Of a stretch of 64,000 bases of DNA, positions 33,994 to 43,121 are shown piece by piece. The position numbers were made by a program, and so were the translations under genes. Position 1 is the stretch's first letter, and each line of letters opens with the position of its first letter. The DNA is from Epidermidibacterium keratini (lineage in GTDB: Bacteria > Actinomycetota > Actinomycetes > Mycobacteriales > Antricoccaceae): NCBI RefSeq assembly GCF_009834025.1, contig NZ_CP047156.1:1550001-1614000 (forward strand), written 5' to 3'. Below the pieces are notes generated by a model that saw only the letters and a list, made by a program, of their open reading frames with translations, ran no database searches and had not been told where the DNA came from.

Positions 33994-34865
33994 TGCGCCG
34001 TCAGAACCTCCCCTACCCGGTCGTGCGCGCGGTCGTGAAATACGGCCTGCGCCCCGGTCTCGGCGGCCCGCTCTCGGTCACCGCCCAGCGTCGCTACCTC
34101 GACCGCATGTCCGGGGCGATCCCGCTACCAAGCGACATCACCGCCGAGCAGATCACCTTGGGCGGACGTCCCGCGCTGCGCATCACGGCGGCAGACACCG
34201 ACACCTCCCGCGCGATCGTGCACCTGCACGGCGGCGCCTACACCGTCGGCTCGCCGGTGAGCTACCAGGGCTTCGGCGCCAACCTCGCGCGCCTGACCGG
34301 GCACCCGGTCTACCTGCCCGACTACCGCCTGGCACCTGAGGACCCCTACCCCGCCGCACTCGACGACGCCGTCGCCGCCGCGCGCGAGGTGGCCAGCGAC
34401 CACGGGTCGTACTCCCTCGGCGGCGACTCGGCCGGCGGCGGGCTCGCGCTCGCCACGACGCACCGGCTGATCGATGAGTCCGGTCCCGTCCCAGCGCGGC
34501 TCGGGCTGATCGCGCCATGGGTCGACCTCACCGACGACCTGCCCGACCGCCGCTCGGACATCGTCGTACGCCGCAAATGGGGCCTCTCCAGCGCCGAGGC
34601 GTACGTCGGCGATCGCGACCCCGGCGAGCCGGGCATCAGCCCGATCTATGCCGACAAGTCAAAACTGCCCCCAACGCTGGTGCAGGTCGGACGCCGCGAG
34701 GTGCTGCATTCGCAGGTGCTGCGGTGGGTTGAGCTGGCTCGCGGCGACGGTGCCGACGTACGCCTCGTCGAGTTTGATCGTCTCTGGCACGTCGCTCACC
34801 TGCACGCGGACTTCTTTGCCGAGGCCTACGGCGCGCTCGCCGAGTACGCCGCATTCTTGCGCTGA
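33993..34865 (+). CDS. Alpha/beta hydrolase fold-3 esterase (HSL family)
   Basis: A 290-residue esterase. The oxyanion motif is LHGGAYTVGSPVSYQG, the nucleophile elbow GGDSAGGGLALAT, then the family region YLPDYRLAPEDPYPAALDDA. The acid lies in the region after LVQVGRREVL, and the base His is in WHVAHLHADF. The hormone-sensitive-lipase group hydrolyses short- to medium-chain esters. It is translationally coupled to the SDR gene, suggesting joint processing of an ester or alcohol metabolite. Confidence 0.88.
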   Translation: MRRQNLPYPVVRAVVKYGLRPGLGGPLSVTAQRRYLDRMSGAIPLPSDITAEQITLGGRPALRITAADTDTSRAIVHLHGGAYTVGSPVSYQGFGANLARLTGHPVYLPDYRLAPEDPYPAALDDAVAAAREVASDHGSYSLGGDSAGGGLALATTHRLIDESGPVPARLGLIAPWVDLTDDLPDRRSDIVVRRKWGLSSAEAYVGDRDPGEPGISPIYADKSKLPPTLVQVGRREVLHSQVLRWVELARGDGADVRLVEFDRLWHVAHLHADFFAEAYGALAEYAAFLR

Positions 34866-34907
34866 ACGCCGCGCAGCCGCCGCGAGGCGGCCACTAAACT
34901 TCCGGTT

Positions 34908-35564
34908 ATGACTTCAACCCTTACCCGCAGATACGCCGCGCTCTTCGGCAGCGCCGCATTGGCCCTTTCCGTTGCCGCCTGCTCGAGCGAGACCGAAGGC
35001 GATGCCTCCCCCGCGAGCAACTCCTCCAGCTCGTCGGAGAACTCGTCGTCGGAGTCCTCCTCCGAGTCGTCGTCGGAGTCGTCGGAGAGCTCACAGCCGT
35101 CCGGCGACACGCTCACCGACAGCGACGGCACGTTCGAGGTCTCGATCCCGAGCGGGTACGTCGATGCTCAGGGTCAGGTCACCGGCGCCGGGGCCTACGA
35201 GGTCGCGGTCGCCGAAAACAACCCCAGCGCCGCGTTCCCCACAACCTTCATCATCGCGACCGTTCCGGCCAGCGGCGCAAGCCTGGATCAGATCGCCGAA
35301 GGCGCGCGCTCCTCTGTCGAGAGCTCGCTGTCGACGACCACCGAAGACACCAGCCCGCCGTTCTCCGATGTCGACGGCGAGGACTACGTCGCCTACGAGA
35401 CCGGCGAATACAGCCAGGGCGGCGCCACCTTGAAGTCGGTGCAGGTCATCACGATCCACAACGACACCGGCTACGCCATCACCCTGAATGCCTCAACCGA
35501 CGCGGTCGACGCCGCCGCCAGCTCGTTCGTCGAGTTCATCGACAGCTGGAAGTGGACCGACTAG
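34908..35564 (+). CDS. Secreted lipoprotein with a Ser-rich linker (LpqN/LpqT-like)
   Basis: A 218-residue protein. The signal sequence MTSTLTRRYAALFGSAALAL ends in the lipobox SVAAC, with Cys25 as the acylation site. About 45 residues of Ser/Glu-rich linker follow (SNSSSSSENSSSESSSESSS). The C-terminal 150 residues (FEVSIPSGYVDAQGQVTGAG, then GEDYVAYETGEYSQGG, and FVEFIDSWKWTD at the end) resemble the LpqN/LpqT/PsbP-like fold of actinobacterial lipoproteins. No enzymatic motif is seen; a cell-envelope role is likely. Confidence 0.8.
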   Translation: MTSTLTRRYAALFGSAALALSVAACSSETEGDASPASNSSSSSENSSSESSSESSSESSESSQPSGDTLTDSDGTFEVSIPSGYVDAQGQVTGAGAYEVAVAENNPSAAFPTTFIIATVPASGASLDQIAEGARSSVESSLSTTTEDTSPPFSDVDGEDYVAYETGEYSQGGATLKSVQVITIHNDTGYAITLNASTDAVDAAASSFVEFIDSWKWTD

Positions 35565-35620
35565 TCCCCTCGCTAGCACCTTCGCTGGTCCCGTCGCACC
35601 TCTCCCCCGCCCGTCACCCT

Positions 35621-35683
35621 CGACGCGCGGTGGGTTCACCACCGATATCGCACAAATAGCGGTGGAGAATCCACCGCGCGTCG
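35621..35683. repeat. 63-bp palindromic repeat, copy A
   Basis: Arms CGACGCGCGGTGG (35621-35633) and CCACCGCGCGTCG (35671-35683) are perfect; an inner stem CCACCGATAT/ATAGCGGTGG continues it. It has the same length and most of the same sequence as copy B at 43122-43184, so the two belong to one dispersed family. It lies 57 bp after the lipoprotein gene, which is convergent with the oxidase gene ending at 35700. Confidence 0.8.
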
Positions 35684-35699
35684 GGCTGTGGACGTGGGT

Positions 35700-36860
35700 T
35701 CAGGCAGGGCGGATGAAACGCGCTGGCGACAGCGCATCGGCGTCGAGGCCGCGTTCGGCGAGGTCGGGCGGCGTACCCTCGCCGCGAATCAGCGAGGCGG
35801 CAAACCGGGCGGCCGCGGGCGCGGTCTGGATGCCATAGCCGCCCTGCCCGGCCAGCCAGAAGAACCCCGCAACCGCCGGGTCAAAGCCGATCACCGGTAC
35901 CCGGTCGGGTGCGAAGTTGCGCAGTCCGGCCCACGACGAACGCACGTGCCGCGGAGCGATCCGCGTCGCCTCGTCGATGGTCTCCATCGCCTGCGCGATC
36001 CGCAGCTCGTCGGGCTTCGGGTCAGACGGCGACTGCAGCACCTCGTCGGCCGGAGAGCAGAGGTACTGCTCGCCGTCGGGCTTGACGTAGAACGTGTCGT
36101 TGACGTCGCCGGCCATCGGAAGGCCCGCCGTCCGAGAGCCCTCCGGGGAGGGCACCATAAAGATAGTGCGGCGCAGCGGCTGAATCCCGATCGAACGCGC
36201 GCCCAGAATCGCCGCCACCACATCGACCCACGAGCCGGCCGCGTTGACCACCAGCGGGCTCCGATAACGATTGCCACCGGAGTCGGTCAGCGTCCAGACG
36301 TGGTCTTCATCGAAGTCCTCGCTGCGGTTGGCGCCGGTCACACGCGACGCGGTGTGCACCGTCCCGCCGCGCTCCTTGAACCCACGCAGGTAGCCCTGAT
36401 GCAGCAGGTGTACGTCGAGCTCCATCGCGCCAGGCTCATATAGAGCACTTTCGATGTACTCCGGTTTCAGGATCGGATTGATCTCGACCGCCTGCTGCGC
36501 ATCGAGGATCTCGATGCTCGGCACCAGCGCCGACATCTCGTCGTACATCGCCCGCACCTTGCCCGAGCTGCCCTGCGCGCCAACCCAGACCAAGCCCAGA
36601 TCGCGCAGCGGTGAGTGCTCAAACGACTCCGCCGGCGCCTCAAAGAACTCGCGGCTGCCGGTCGTCAGAGCGCGGATCTGCGGCCCGCCGTACGTCTCCA
36701 GAAACGTCGCCGCCGACCGACCCGTGGTGTGGAAGGCCAGCGTCGTCTCCATCTCCAACAGCCCGACCTTCATCTCGCCAGCAAGCTCGTAGGCCAGCGA
36801 CACCCCAGCGATTCCCCCGCCGACGATGATCACGTCGTACTTATCCACATCCACCTCCAC
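35700..36860 (-). CDS. FAD-dependent oxidoreductase, DAO family
   Basis: A 386-residue flavoprotein with a GTG start (a later GTG is possible). The dinucleotide fold is YDVIIVGGGIAGVSLAYELA at residues 8-27, followed by FHTTGRSAATFLETYGGPQI. Substrate-domain segments are LVVNAAGSWVDVVAAILGAR, FYVKPDGEQYLCSPADE and the C-terminal FWLAGQGGYGIQTAPAAARF. The family oxidises amines or amino acids (D-amino acids, glycine, sarcosine, glycerol-3-phosphate). The substrate is not evident. Upstream DNA to the divergent LLM gene is about 120 bp. Confidence 0.85.
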   Translation of the reverse strand: MEVDVDKYDVIIVGGGIAGVSLAYELAGEMKVGLLEMETTLAFHTTGRSAATFLETYGGPQIRALTTGSREFFEAPAESFEHSPLRDLGLVWVGAQGSSGKVRAMYDEMSALVPSIEILDAQQAVEINPILKPEYIESALYEPGAMELDVHLLHQGYLRGFKERGGTVHTASRVTGANRSEDFDEDHVWTLTDSGGNRYRSPLVVNAAGSWVDVVAAILGARSIGIQPLRRTIFMVPSPEGSRTAGLPMAGDVNDTFYVKPDGEQYLCSPADEVLQSPSDPKPDELRIAQAMETIDEATRIAPRHVRSSWAGLRNFAPDRVPVIGFDPAVAGFFWLAGQGGYGIQTAPAAARFAASLIRGEGTPPDLAERGLDADALSPARFIRPA

Positions 36861-36978
36861 GTTCGCCCGACCCTATGCCCATCGGTGCCGCTGGCATACG
36901 CGCGCCGCCGGCGAAGTCCGTTTCTGGACTTCGCCGCGACCAGCCGGAATGCTGGACGCAGCGTTCGAAGGAGGAGCC

Positions 36979-37896
36979 ATGGCTCTCGGCACCGGACCGC
37001 TTTTCAGCCTCGGGCTGCCCCTGCCGCTGGATCGAAGCGGCAATCTCGACACGCTCGCGGTCACGGCCGAACGGCTGGGCTACGACCTCTTCTCGCTCAC
37101 CGACCACCCCTACGGCGAAAGCGCACCCGAGGCGTACGCCGCCCTGGCCTACCTCCTCGGACGCACCACCACGATCAGCGGGTACGTCGGCGTCACCAAC
37201 CTGCCACTGCGTCCTGCACCCATGCTCGCGCGCACCCTCAGCACGCTGACTGCACTGTCCGGTAACCGCGTCGTGCTCGGCCTCGGCTCGGGCGGATTCC
37301 CCGATGCGATCGCCCGGATGGGCGTCGAGCGGCTCTCACCGAAGCAGGCCGTCGATGCGTTCGAGGAAGCGATCGTGCTGATCCACGAGCTCAGCGGCGG
37401 CGGCGGACGGGTGAGCCACCGCGAGGGCCACTACCAGGTCACCGCGATCGCCCCGAGTGCCGAGCCGGCCCCACCGATCTGGACCGGCTCTGGCGGGCCC
37501 CGTGCCCTTGCAATCACCGGCCGGCTGGCCGATGGCTGGATCCCGCCGCAAGGCGCCGGCTGGGACAGCACCACCTACCGCGACGGGATCGCGATCATCA
37601 CCGACGCCGCACACGCAGCCGGTCGCGACCTGAGCACCTTCACCACGATGTTCAACGTGAACGGCGTACTCAGCGCCAGCGACCTGCCGAGCACGCGCAA
37701 CCCGGAAGGACGCTGGGTAGGCGGCTCGGCCCGGCAGTGGGTCGACCAACTGACGCAGGCCCTGGCGTTGCCCGGTCGGATTGGCTTCAACGGCGCCGTC
37801 ACCGACGAGAGCGGCGCGATGAGCCTGGAGCTCCTCGACCAGTTCGCCGACGAGGTGATGGCCCCAGTCCGCGCCGCGGCACCCGCGGCAGGTTAA
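36979..37896 (+). CDS. LLM-class flavin/F420-dependent oxidoreductase
   Basis: A 305-residue luciferase-like TIM-barrel protein. The ATG at 36979 has GGAGGAG directly upstream; the open frame begins further upstream at 36826 but is not homologous. Supporting segments are AERLGYDLFSLTDHPYGESA, LGRTTTISGYVGVTNLPLRP, LSGNRVVLGLGSGGFPDAIA and PIWTGSGGPRALAITGRLAD. Such proteins use FMN or F420; in actinomycetes F420 is common. The substrate is unknown. Confidence 0.85.
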   Translation: MALGTGPLFSLGLPLPLDRSGNLDTLAVTAERLGYDLFSLTDHPYGESAPEAYAALAYLLGRTTTISGYVGVTNLPLRPAPMLARTLSTLTALSGNRVVLGLGSGGFPDAIARMGVERLSPKQAVDAFEEAIVLIHELSGGGGRVSHREGHYQVTAIAPSAEPAPPIWTGSGGPRALAITGRLADGWIPPQGAGWDSTTYRDGIAIITDAAHAAGRDLSTFTTMFNVNGVLSASDLPSTRNPEGRWVGGSARQWVDQLTQALALPGRIGFNGAVTDESGAMSLELLDQFADEVMAPVRAAAPAAG

Positions 37897-37908
37897 GGAC
37901 CTCTACCT

Positions 37909-37973
37909 CGACGCGCGGCAGGTTAGGGACCTCTGACAGTCCGATAGAGGTACCTAACGTGCCGCACGCGACG
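37909..37973. repeat. 65-bp imperfect palindrome related to the 63-bp family
   Basis: Left arm CGACGCGCGGCAGGTTAGG (37909-37927) pairs with 37953-37973 after a 2-nt indel, with an inner ACCTCT/AGAGGT stem. The left arm resembles the CGACGCGCGG start of copy A. A second copy of CGGCAGGTTA plus GGACCTCT occurs just upstream at about 37886-37904 and overlaps the stop of the LLM gene. Confidence 0.65.
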
Positions 37974-38058
37974 TCCGTCCTAGCAAGGGTTGGCTAACCT
38001 CACGCGATCTTGCAAAGTCAGCGGAAATGCAGGCAATGAGCAGCAGTTGCGCCAGCGG

Positions 38059-38086
38059 TTGCATTGTGTCGGCGACCACATATGCT
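38059..38086 (+). promoter_or_regulatory. Candidate promoter of the cox structural operon
   Basis: TTGCAT (38059-38064) and TATGCT (38081-38086) are 16 bp apart, a good fit to a housekeeping-type promoter. The 5' UTR to coxS would be about 105 nt. No riboswitch was recognised in it. The rest of 37974-38197 shows nothing else. Confidence 0.5.
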
Positions 38087-38197
38087 ACGGGCGAGGGTCG
38101 CGCGTCGAGCGCGATCTTTGTTGCCTTGGTGCTGTGAAAAGGCTGAGTACCACCGGAGAACGACTTTCGATTCGTTGCGATGCTCGCAGGAGGGCGC

Positions 38198-38680
38198 ATG
38201 ACCAAGATCAACGTCACGGTTGACGGACAGAAGAACGAGGACGACGTCGAGCCCCGGATGCTGCTCGTGCACTATCTGCGCGAGACGCTCGGCAAGACCG
38301 GCACGGTGGTCGGCTGCGACACCAGCAACTGCGGCGCCTGCACGGTGCACATGGACGGGCACGCCGTGAAGAGCTGCACCGTCCTTGCGGTGCAGGCCGA
38401 CGGCCACGAGATCACCACCATCGAAGGCATTGCCGACGGTGAGAGCTTGCACCCGATGCAGCAGGCGTTCCACGAGAAGCACGCCCTGCAGTGCGGCTAC
38501 TGCACGCCGGGCATGATCATGGCCGCGATCGACCTGCTCAACGACAACCCCAACCCCAATGAGCAGGAGATACGCGAAGGCATCGAGGGCAACCTCTGTC
38601 GCTGCACCGGCTACCAGAACATCGTCGCCGCGATCTCCTCGGCCGCCGGTAACTCCTCGAAGGTGGGTGCGTCGGCATGA
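38198..38680 (+). CDS. coxS: CO dehydrogenase-like small subunit, 2Fe-2S (CoxS)
   Basis: A 160-residue iron-sulfur protein from the ATG at 38198, with GGAGGG just upstream. The plant-type [2Fe-2S] site is [16 protein letters not shown] plus a later Cys in KSCTVLA; the second cluster site is [14 protein letters not shown] and [13 protein letters not shown]. It carries electrons from the molybdenum subunit to FAD. It overlaps coxL by ATGA and is the first gene of coxS-coxL-coxM-coxG. The gene order S-L-M differs from the M-S-L order of well-studied form I operons, consistent with form II. Confidence 0.93.
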   Translation: MTKINVTVDGQKNEDDVEPRMLLVHYLRETLGKTGTVVGCDTSNCGACTVHMDGHAVKSCTVLAVQADGHEITTIEGIADGESLHPMQQAFHEKHALQCGYCTPGMIMAAIDLLNDNPNPNEQEIREGIEGNLCRCTGYQNIVAAISSAAGNSSKVGASA

Positions 38681-41112
38681 CCGCCACCGACGAGCGTCCC
38701 AGCGCCGAGATCGGCAACGCCCGAGCTCGTCGCGAAGACCACCACCTGATCACCGGCCGTACGTCGTGGAGCGACAACCTGCAGGCCGCGGGTCTGCTGC
38801 ATCTGGCCTTCGTACGCAGTCCGATGGCGCACGGCAAGATCCTCTCGATCAACACCGACGCCGCTAAAGAGGTCCCCGGCGTCGCTGCAGTCATCACCGG
38901 CAAGGACATCGCCGAGGTCCAGGGCGACGTACCCTGCGCGTGGCCGGTCACCCCCGACATGGTCAACCCCGGCGCCCCGCCGATGGCCGTCGACCAGGTC
39001 AACCACGTCGGCGAGGCGATCGCCGTCGTCGCGGCGCGCACCAAGGCCGCCGCGGTCGATGCCGCCGAGCTGATCGAGGTCGACATCGACCCGCTGCCGC
39101 CCGTGCTCGACATGGAAGAGGCCGTCAAGGACGGCGCCGAGCTCGTGCACCCCAACACCGAGTCCAACACCTCCTATACGTGGGTGTTCGACTCGGCCGA
39201 GGCCGGGACCGGCGGCAACGCCGGCGAGGCGATCGACTCCGGCGAGGTCGTGGTCAAGCGCCGGTTTATCCAGCAGCGTCTCGCCCCGGCGTTCATGGAG
39301 CCGCGCTCGGTCATCGCCGAGCCGGTCGACGACGGCGGCATCAAGATCACCACCTCGACCCAGATCCCGCACATTCTGCGCGTGATGATCGCGATGACGC
39401 TGGGCATCCCCGAGCAGAAGGTGCGCGTCATCGCACCCGATGTCGGCGGCGGCTTCGGCGGCAAGATCCCGGTCACCCCGGAGGAGATGATCGCGGTGAT
39501 CGTGGCGCAGCGGATCGGGCGGCCGGTGAAGTTCACCGAGACCCGCTCGGAGTCGCTGCTGACCGCCCACCACGGTCGCGACCAGATCCAGGACGTGACC
39601 ATCTCGGCCACGAAAGACGGCCAGGTCACCGGGCTGGACATCGAGCTGCACGCCGACATGGGCGCCTACCTGCGCCTGGTCGGTCCCGGTGTACCCGTCC
39701 TCGGCGCGTTCATGTTCCCGGCCATCTACAAGATCCCGGCCTACAAGTTCACCTGCCACGGCGTCTTCACCACCAAGACCCCGACCGACGCCTACCGCGG
39801 TGCCGGTCGGCCGGAGGCGACGTATGCCATCGAGCGGATCATGGACGAGCTCGCCGTCGAGCTGGACATGGACCCGATGGAGCTGCGCCGCAAGAACTGG
39901 ATCAAGCACGAGGAGTTCCCGTTCACCACGGTGTGCGGGCTGACCTACGACACCGGCAACTACGAGGCCGCCACCGACAAGGCGCTCGAGATGATCGGCT
40001 GGGACGAGCTCAAGGCCGAGCGCGACAAGCGCCGCGCCGACAAGTCGACCAAGCAGCTCGGGCTCGGGATCTCAACCTTCACCGAGATGTGTGGCCTCGC
40101 TCCGTCGCGCGTGCTCGGCTCGTTGGACTACGGCGCCGGTGGTTGGGAGTACGCCTCGATCCGGATGCTGCCCACCGGCAAGGTCGAGGCCACGACGGGT
40201 ACGTCGCCGCACGGGCAGGGCCTGGAGACGTCGTTTGCGCAGATCCTCAGCGACCAGCTCGGGGTGCCCTACGACGACATCTCGATCCTGCACGGCGACA
40301 CCCAGTCCTCGCACAAGGGCCTGGACACCTACGGCTCGCGCTCGCTGTCGGTCGGCGGCATCGCGCTCGTCAAGGCAGCCGACAAGGTCAAGGAGAAGGC
40401 CAAGAAGATGGCCGAGTTCCTGCTGGAGGCCAGCGCCGACGACATCGAGTTCGACGCCGGCCGCTTCGCCGTCAAGGGCACCGACAAGGGCATCTCCATC
40501 CAGGAGATCGCGCTGGCGGAGTTCGCTGGGCACAACTATCCCGAGGGCATGGAGCTCGGGCTGGACAGCGATGCGACGTACGACCCGGAGAACTTCTCCT
40601 TCCCGCACGGCACCCACCTGGCGGCGGTCGAGGTCGACACCGACACCGGTGACGCGCGGCTGGTCAAGTACGCGTGCGTCGATGACATCGGCAACGTGAT
40701 CAACCCGCTGATCGTCGACGGCCAGATCCACGGCGGGCTCGCGCAGGGCATCGCGCAGGCGCTCTACGAGGAGGTCATCTTCGACGAAGACGGCAACCTC
40801 ACCACCGGCACCTTCGTGGACTACACGCTGCCCAGCGCGGCCGACCTGCCGTCGTTCCTGACCGGGCAAAACACGACCGCGGCGACCAGCAACCCGCTCG
40901 GCGTCAAGGGCGTCGGCGAGGCCGGCTGTATCGCCTCAACCCCCGCGGTGATGAACGCGGTCGTCGACGCGGTGCGCCAGTACGGCGTCAACGACATCCG
41001 GATGCCCGCCTCGCCCGAGCGCGTCTGGCGAGCGATCCACGAGCAGGACGGCAAGACGCAGACCGCGGCGGAAGAGACGACCGCTCACACCGACGGCACG
41101 TCGGGCAACTAG
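38677..41112 (+). CDS. coxL: CO dehydrogenase-like large subunit, molybdenum-binding, form II (CoxL)
   Basis: An 811-residue molybdopterin subunit of the xanthine dehydrogenase superfamily. The active-site loop reads AYRGAGR at residues 372-378, the form II signature; form I CO oxidisers have AYxCSFR, so the copper-binding Cys is absent. The catalytic Glu is Glu748 in KGVGEAG. Mo-cofactor segments include [15 protein letters not shown] and [17 protein letters not shown]. Form II enzymes are widespread, and whether they oxidise CO is disputed; another hydroxylation substrate is possible. The C-terminus adds a Thr/Glu-rich tail. Confidence 0.93.
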   Translation: MTATDERPSAEIGNARARREDHHLITGRTSWSDNLQAAGLLHLAFVRSPMAHGKILSINTDAAKEVPGVAAVITGKDIAEVQGDVPCAWPVTPDMVNPGAPPMAVDQVNHVGEAIAVVAARTKAAAVDAAELIEVDIDPLPPVLDMEEAVKDGAELVHPNTESNTSYTWVFDSAEAGTGGNAGEAIDSGEVVVKRRFIQQRLAPAFMEPRSVIAEPVDDGGIKITTSTQIPHILRVMIAMTLGIPEQKVRVIAPDVGGGFGGKIPVTPEEMIAVIVAQRIGRPVKFTETRSESLLTAHHGRDQIQDVTISATKDGQVTGLDIELHADMGAYLRLVGPGVPVLGAFMFPAIYKIPAYKFTCHGVFTTKTPTDAYRGAGRPEATYAIERIMDELAVELDMDPMELRRKNWIKHEEFPFTTVCGLTYDTGNYEAATDKALEMIGWDELKAERDKRRADKSTKQLGLGISTFTEMCGLAPSRVLGSLDYGAGGWEYASIRMLPTGKVEATTGTSPHGQGLETSFAQILSDQLGVPYDDISILHGDTQSSHKGLDTYGSRSLSVGGIALVKAADKVKEKAKKMAEFLLEASADDIEFDAGRFAVKGTDKGISIQEIALAEFAGHNYPEGMELGLDSDATYDPENFSFPHGTHLAAVEVDTDTGDARLVKYACVDDIGNVINPLIVDGQIHGGLAQGIAQALYEEVIFDEDGNLTTGTFVDYTLPSAADLPSFLTGQNTTAATSNPLGVKGVGEAGCIASTPAVMNAVVDAVRQYGVNDIRMPASPERVWRAIHEQDGKTQTAAEETTAHTDGTSGN

Positions 41113-41125
41113 GAGGAAGACGAAC

Positions 41126-41998
41126 ATGATTCCCGCGAAGTTCGACTACGCCCGCCCCAGCACCGTCGATGAGGCGGTCCAGGCGCTCGCCGACGGCGGC
41201 GAGGACGCGAAGGTGCTGGCTGGCGGCCAGTCCTTCATCCCGGTCCTGCGGCTGCGGCTCGCAGCACCATCGACGGTTGTCGATATTGGCAACATCGCTG
41301 AGCTGAAGCAGGTCAGCGACGAGGGCGACAAGATCAAGGTCGGTGCGATGGTCACCCACGCCGAGGTCTTGGACAACGACCTGATCGAGCAGTACATCCC
41401 GCTGATGAAGCTCATCACCGAGACGGTCGCTGACCGTCAGGTGCGCCACCGCGGCACGATGGGCGGCGCGCTCGCGCACGCCGACCCGGCCGGTGACCTC
41501 GGTGCTGGTGCGCTTGCGCTGGAGGCCGAGTTCGAGATCGCCGGCCCGGATGGGCGCCGTACTGTCGCCGCTGCCGACTTCTTCGACGACTACCTCACCA
41601 CCGCCATCGGCGAGGGCGAGGTGCTGGTCAGCATCTCCTACCCGAAGTACGACGGGTGGAAGTCGCACTACGAGAAGTTCAACCGCATGGCGCAGGCGTG
41701 GGCGACCGTCGGCTCGGCCGTCGCGGTCCGGATGGATGGCGACACCATCGCCGAGGCGCGCGTCGCGCTGACCAACATGGGCACCACCCCGATCCGCGCC
41801 CGCGGCGTCGAGGAGGCACTGGTCGGAGCGTCCGGCGAGGACGCCATCGCCAAGGCAGCCGAGCGGGCCGCCGAAGGCACCTCGCCGACCGACGACCTGT
41901 CGGCGAAGGCCGACTACCGCGAGCACCTGGCCAAGGTGCTGACCAAGCGCGCGGTATCGAAGGCGATTTCTGGAGACGCGGACGCCGGAAACAAGTAG
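41126..41998 (+). CDS. coxM: CO dehydrogenase-like medium subunit, FAD-binding (CoxM)
   Basis: A 290-residue flavoprotein opening MIPAKFDYARPSTVDEAVQA. FAD-binding segments are VLAGGQSFIPVLRLRLA and VRHRGTMGGALAHADPAGDL. Electrons from the iron-sulfur subunit pass to FAD here and then to a membrane acceptor. AGGAGG stands about 10 nt before the ATG. It follows coxL by 13 bp; a strong hairpin lies between it and coxG. Confidence 0.93.
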   Translation: MIPAKFDYARPSTVDEAVQALADGGEDAKVLAGGQSFIPVLRLRLAAPSTVVDIGNIAELKQVSDEGDKIKVGAMVTHAEVLDNDLIEQYIPLMKLITETVADRQVRHRGTMGGALAHADPAGDLGAGALALEAEFEIAGPDGRRTVAAADFFDDYLTTAIGEGEVLVSISYPKYDGWKSHYEKFNRMAQAWATVGSAVAVRMDGDTIAEARVALTNMGTTPIRARGVEEALVGASGEDAIAKAAERAAEGTSPTDDLSAKADYREHLAKVLTKRAVSKAISGDADAGNK

Positions 41999-42016
41999 CG
42001 TCTTGACGCAGTAGAT

Positions 42017-42066
42017 CCTTACGTCCGCCAGATCCCCGTGTTGGTGCGGGGCTGGCGGACGTAAGG
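42017..42066. terminator. 50-bp hairpin between coxM and coxG
   Basis: Perfect 15-bp arms CCTTACGTCCGCCAG (42017-42031) and CTGGCGGACGTAAGG (42052-42066), with an inner CCCCG/CGGGG stem. No T-run follows. It may attenuate transcription into coxG or act as a 3' stabiliser for the coxSLM transcript, giving lower coxG levels. Confidence 0.6.
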
Positions 42067-42112
42067 TCTAACGAAGCGCACCGAGGAAGTTTGACCCGAG
42101 GTAGGAGAAGCA

Positions 42113-43108
42113 ATGAAGCTCGAGCACTCGTTCACGATCCCCGTGCCGGTCGATAAGGCCTGGCCCGTCCTGCTGGATATTCAGCGCATCGCCCCGTGTA
42201 TGCCGGGCGCATCGGTCGACTCGGTCGAGGGCGATGACTTCACCGGCTCGGTGAAGGTCAAGCTCGGGCCGATCAACCTCACCTACAAGGGCCAGGCGAA
42301 GTTCATCGAGAAGGACGACAAGTCGCACAAGGCCGTCATCGACGCGCGCGGACGCGACTCGCGTGGCAACGGCACCGCCGCTGCGAAGATCACCGCTCAG
42401 CTGACCGAGTCCGGCTCCAACACCGAGTGCCAGGTCACCACCGACCTCAACATCACCGGCAAGCCGGCCCAGTTCGGTCGCGGCGTGATGGTCGATGTCG
42501 GCAACAAGCTGATCGGCCAGTTCGCTGACTGCCTGTCGGACAAGCTCGCTGGCGGTGGCGCCGACTCCGACTCAACCGCTGCCTCGAGCGCGGGTGCTGC
42601 TGGTTCGGCTGGTGCCGCTGGCGCCGGGTCGAGTGGCGGCTCGGACTCGACATCGGGCTCGGGCGGCACGTCAACCACCTCAACCACGGGCGGCTCGGCC
42701 TCCGGTGCTGCGGGCGCTGCCGCTGGGGCCGCGGGGGCCGCGGGTGCCGCGGGTGCCGCGGGTGCCGCTGGTGCTGCGAAGACAGCGTCCGGCAGCGAAG
42801 ACAAGACCCCGACCGGGTCGGTCACGGTCTCCGGCGCCGAGCAGGCCGCCGACCGCGACAGCGCCTCGGCACAGAAGGCCAACTCGCCCTCGAGCAACGC
42901 CGCGGCAGCCGGCGCGCAGTCCACGCCTACGACGCCATCGACTTCCGAGCGCTCGGGGCAGGCGCGGCACGCCTCCGATGATGCCGAGCCGATCGACCTG
43001 CTTGAGCTGGCTGGCGGTTCGGTGGCCAAGCGCGCCGTACCCGCGGCCGCTGGCCTGGCGCTGCTGATTGCGATCATCGTCGCGATCACCGGACGCAAGA
43101 AGAAGTAA
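42113..43108 (+). CDS. coxG: CoxG-like SRPBCC protein with a C-terminal membrane anchor
   Basis: A 331-residue protein with GGAGAAG before the ATG. Residues 1-145 form the CoxG SRPBCC domain: LEHSFTIPVPVDKAWPVLLD, CMPGASVDSVEGDDFTGSVK, LGPINLTYKGQAKFIEKDDK. A linker of about 150 residues follows, very rich in Ala, Gly, Ser and Thr, with a GAA tandem run near residues 200-222. The last part has the hydrophobic helix AAAGLALLIAIIVAITG and a GRKKK end, a tail anchor. CoxG recruits CO dehydrogenase to the membrane and has been proposed to bring quinone to it. The long flexible linker and anchor fit that role. Confidence 0.88.
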   Translation: MKLEHSFTIPVPVDKAWPVLLDIQRIAPCMPGASVDSVEGDDFTGSVKVKLGPINLTYKGQAKFIEKDDKSHKAVIDARGRDSRGNGTAAAKITAQLTESGSNTECQVTTDLNITGKPAQFGRGVMVDVGNKLIGQFADCLSDKLAGGGADSDSTAASSAGAAGSAGAAGAGSSGGSDSTSGSGGTSTTSTTGGSASGAAGAAAGAAGAAGAAGAAGAAGAAKTASGSEDKTPTGSVTVSGAEQAADRDSASAQKANSPSSNAAAAGAQSTPTTPSTSERSGQARHASDDAEPIDLLELAGGSVAKRAVPAAAGLALLIAIIVAITGRKKK

Positions 43109-43121
43109 CCACGCCTCACGT

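Noticed and set aside
38087-38197. Molybdenum-cofactor riboswitch in the coxS 5' UTR
   Set aside because: The leader is long enough, but no recognisable riboswitch core or conserved stem pattern was found.
38198-41998. Form I (true CO-oxidising) CO dehydrogenase
   Set aside because: The CoxL active-site loop is AYRGAGR, the form II signature, without the Cys of AYxCSFR; gene order is S-L-M.
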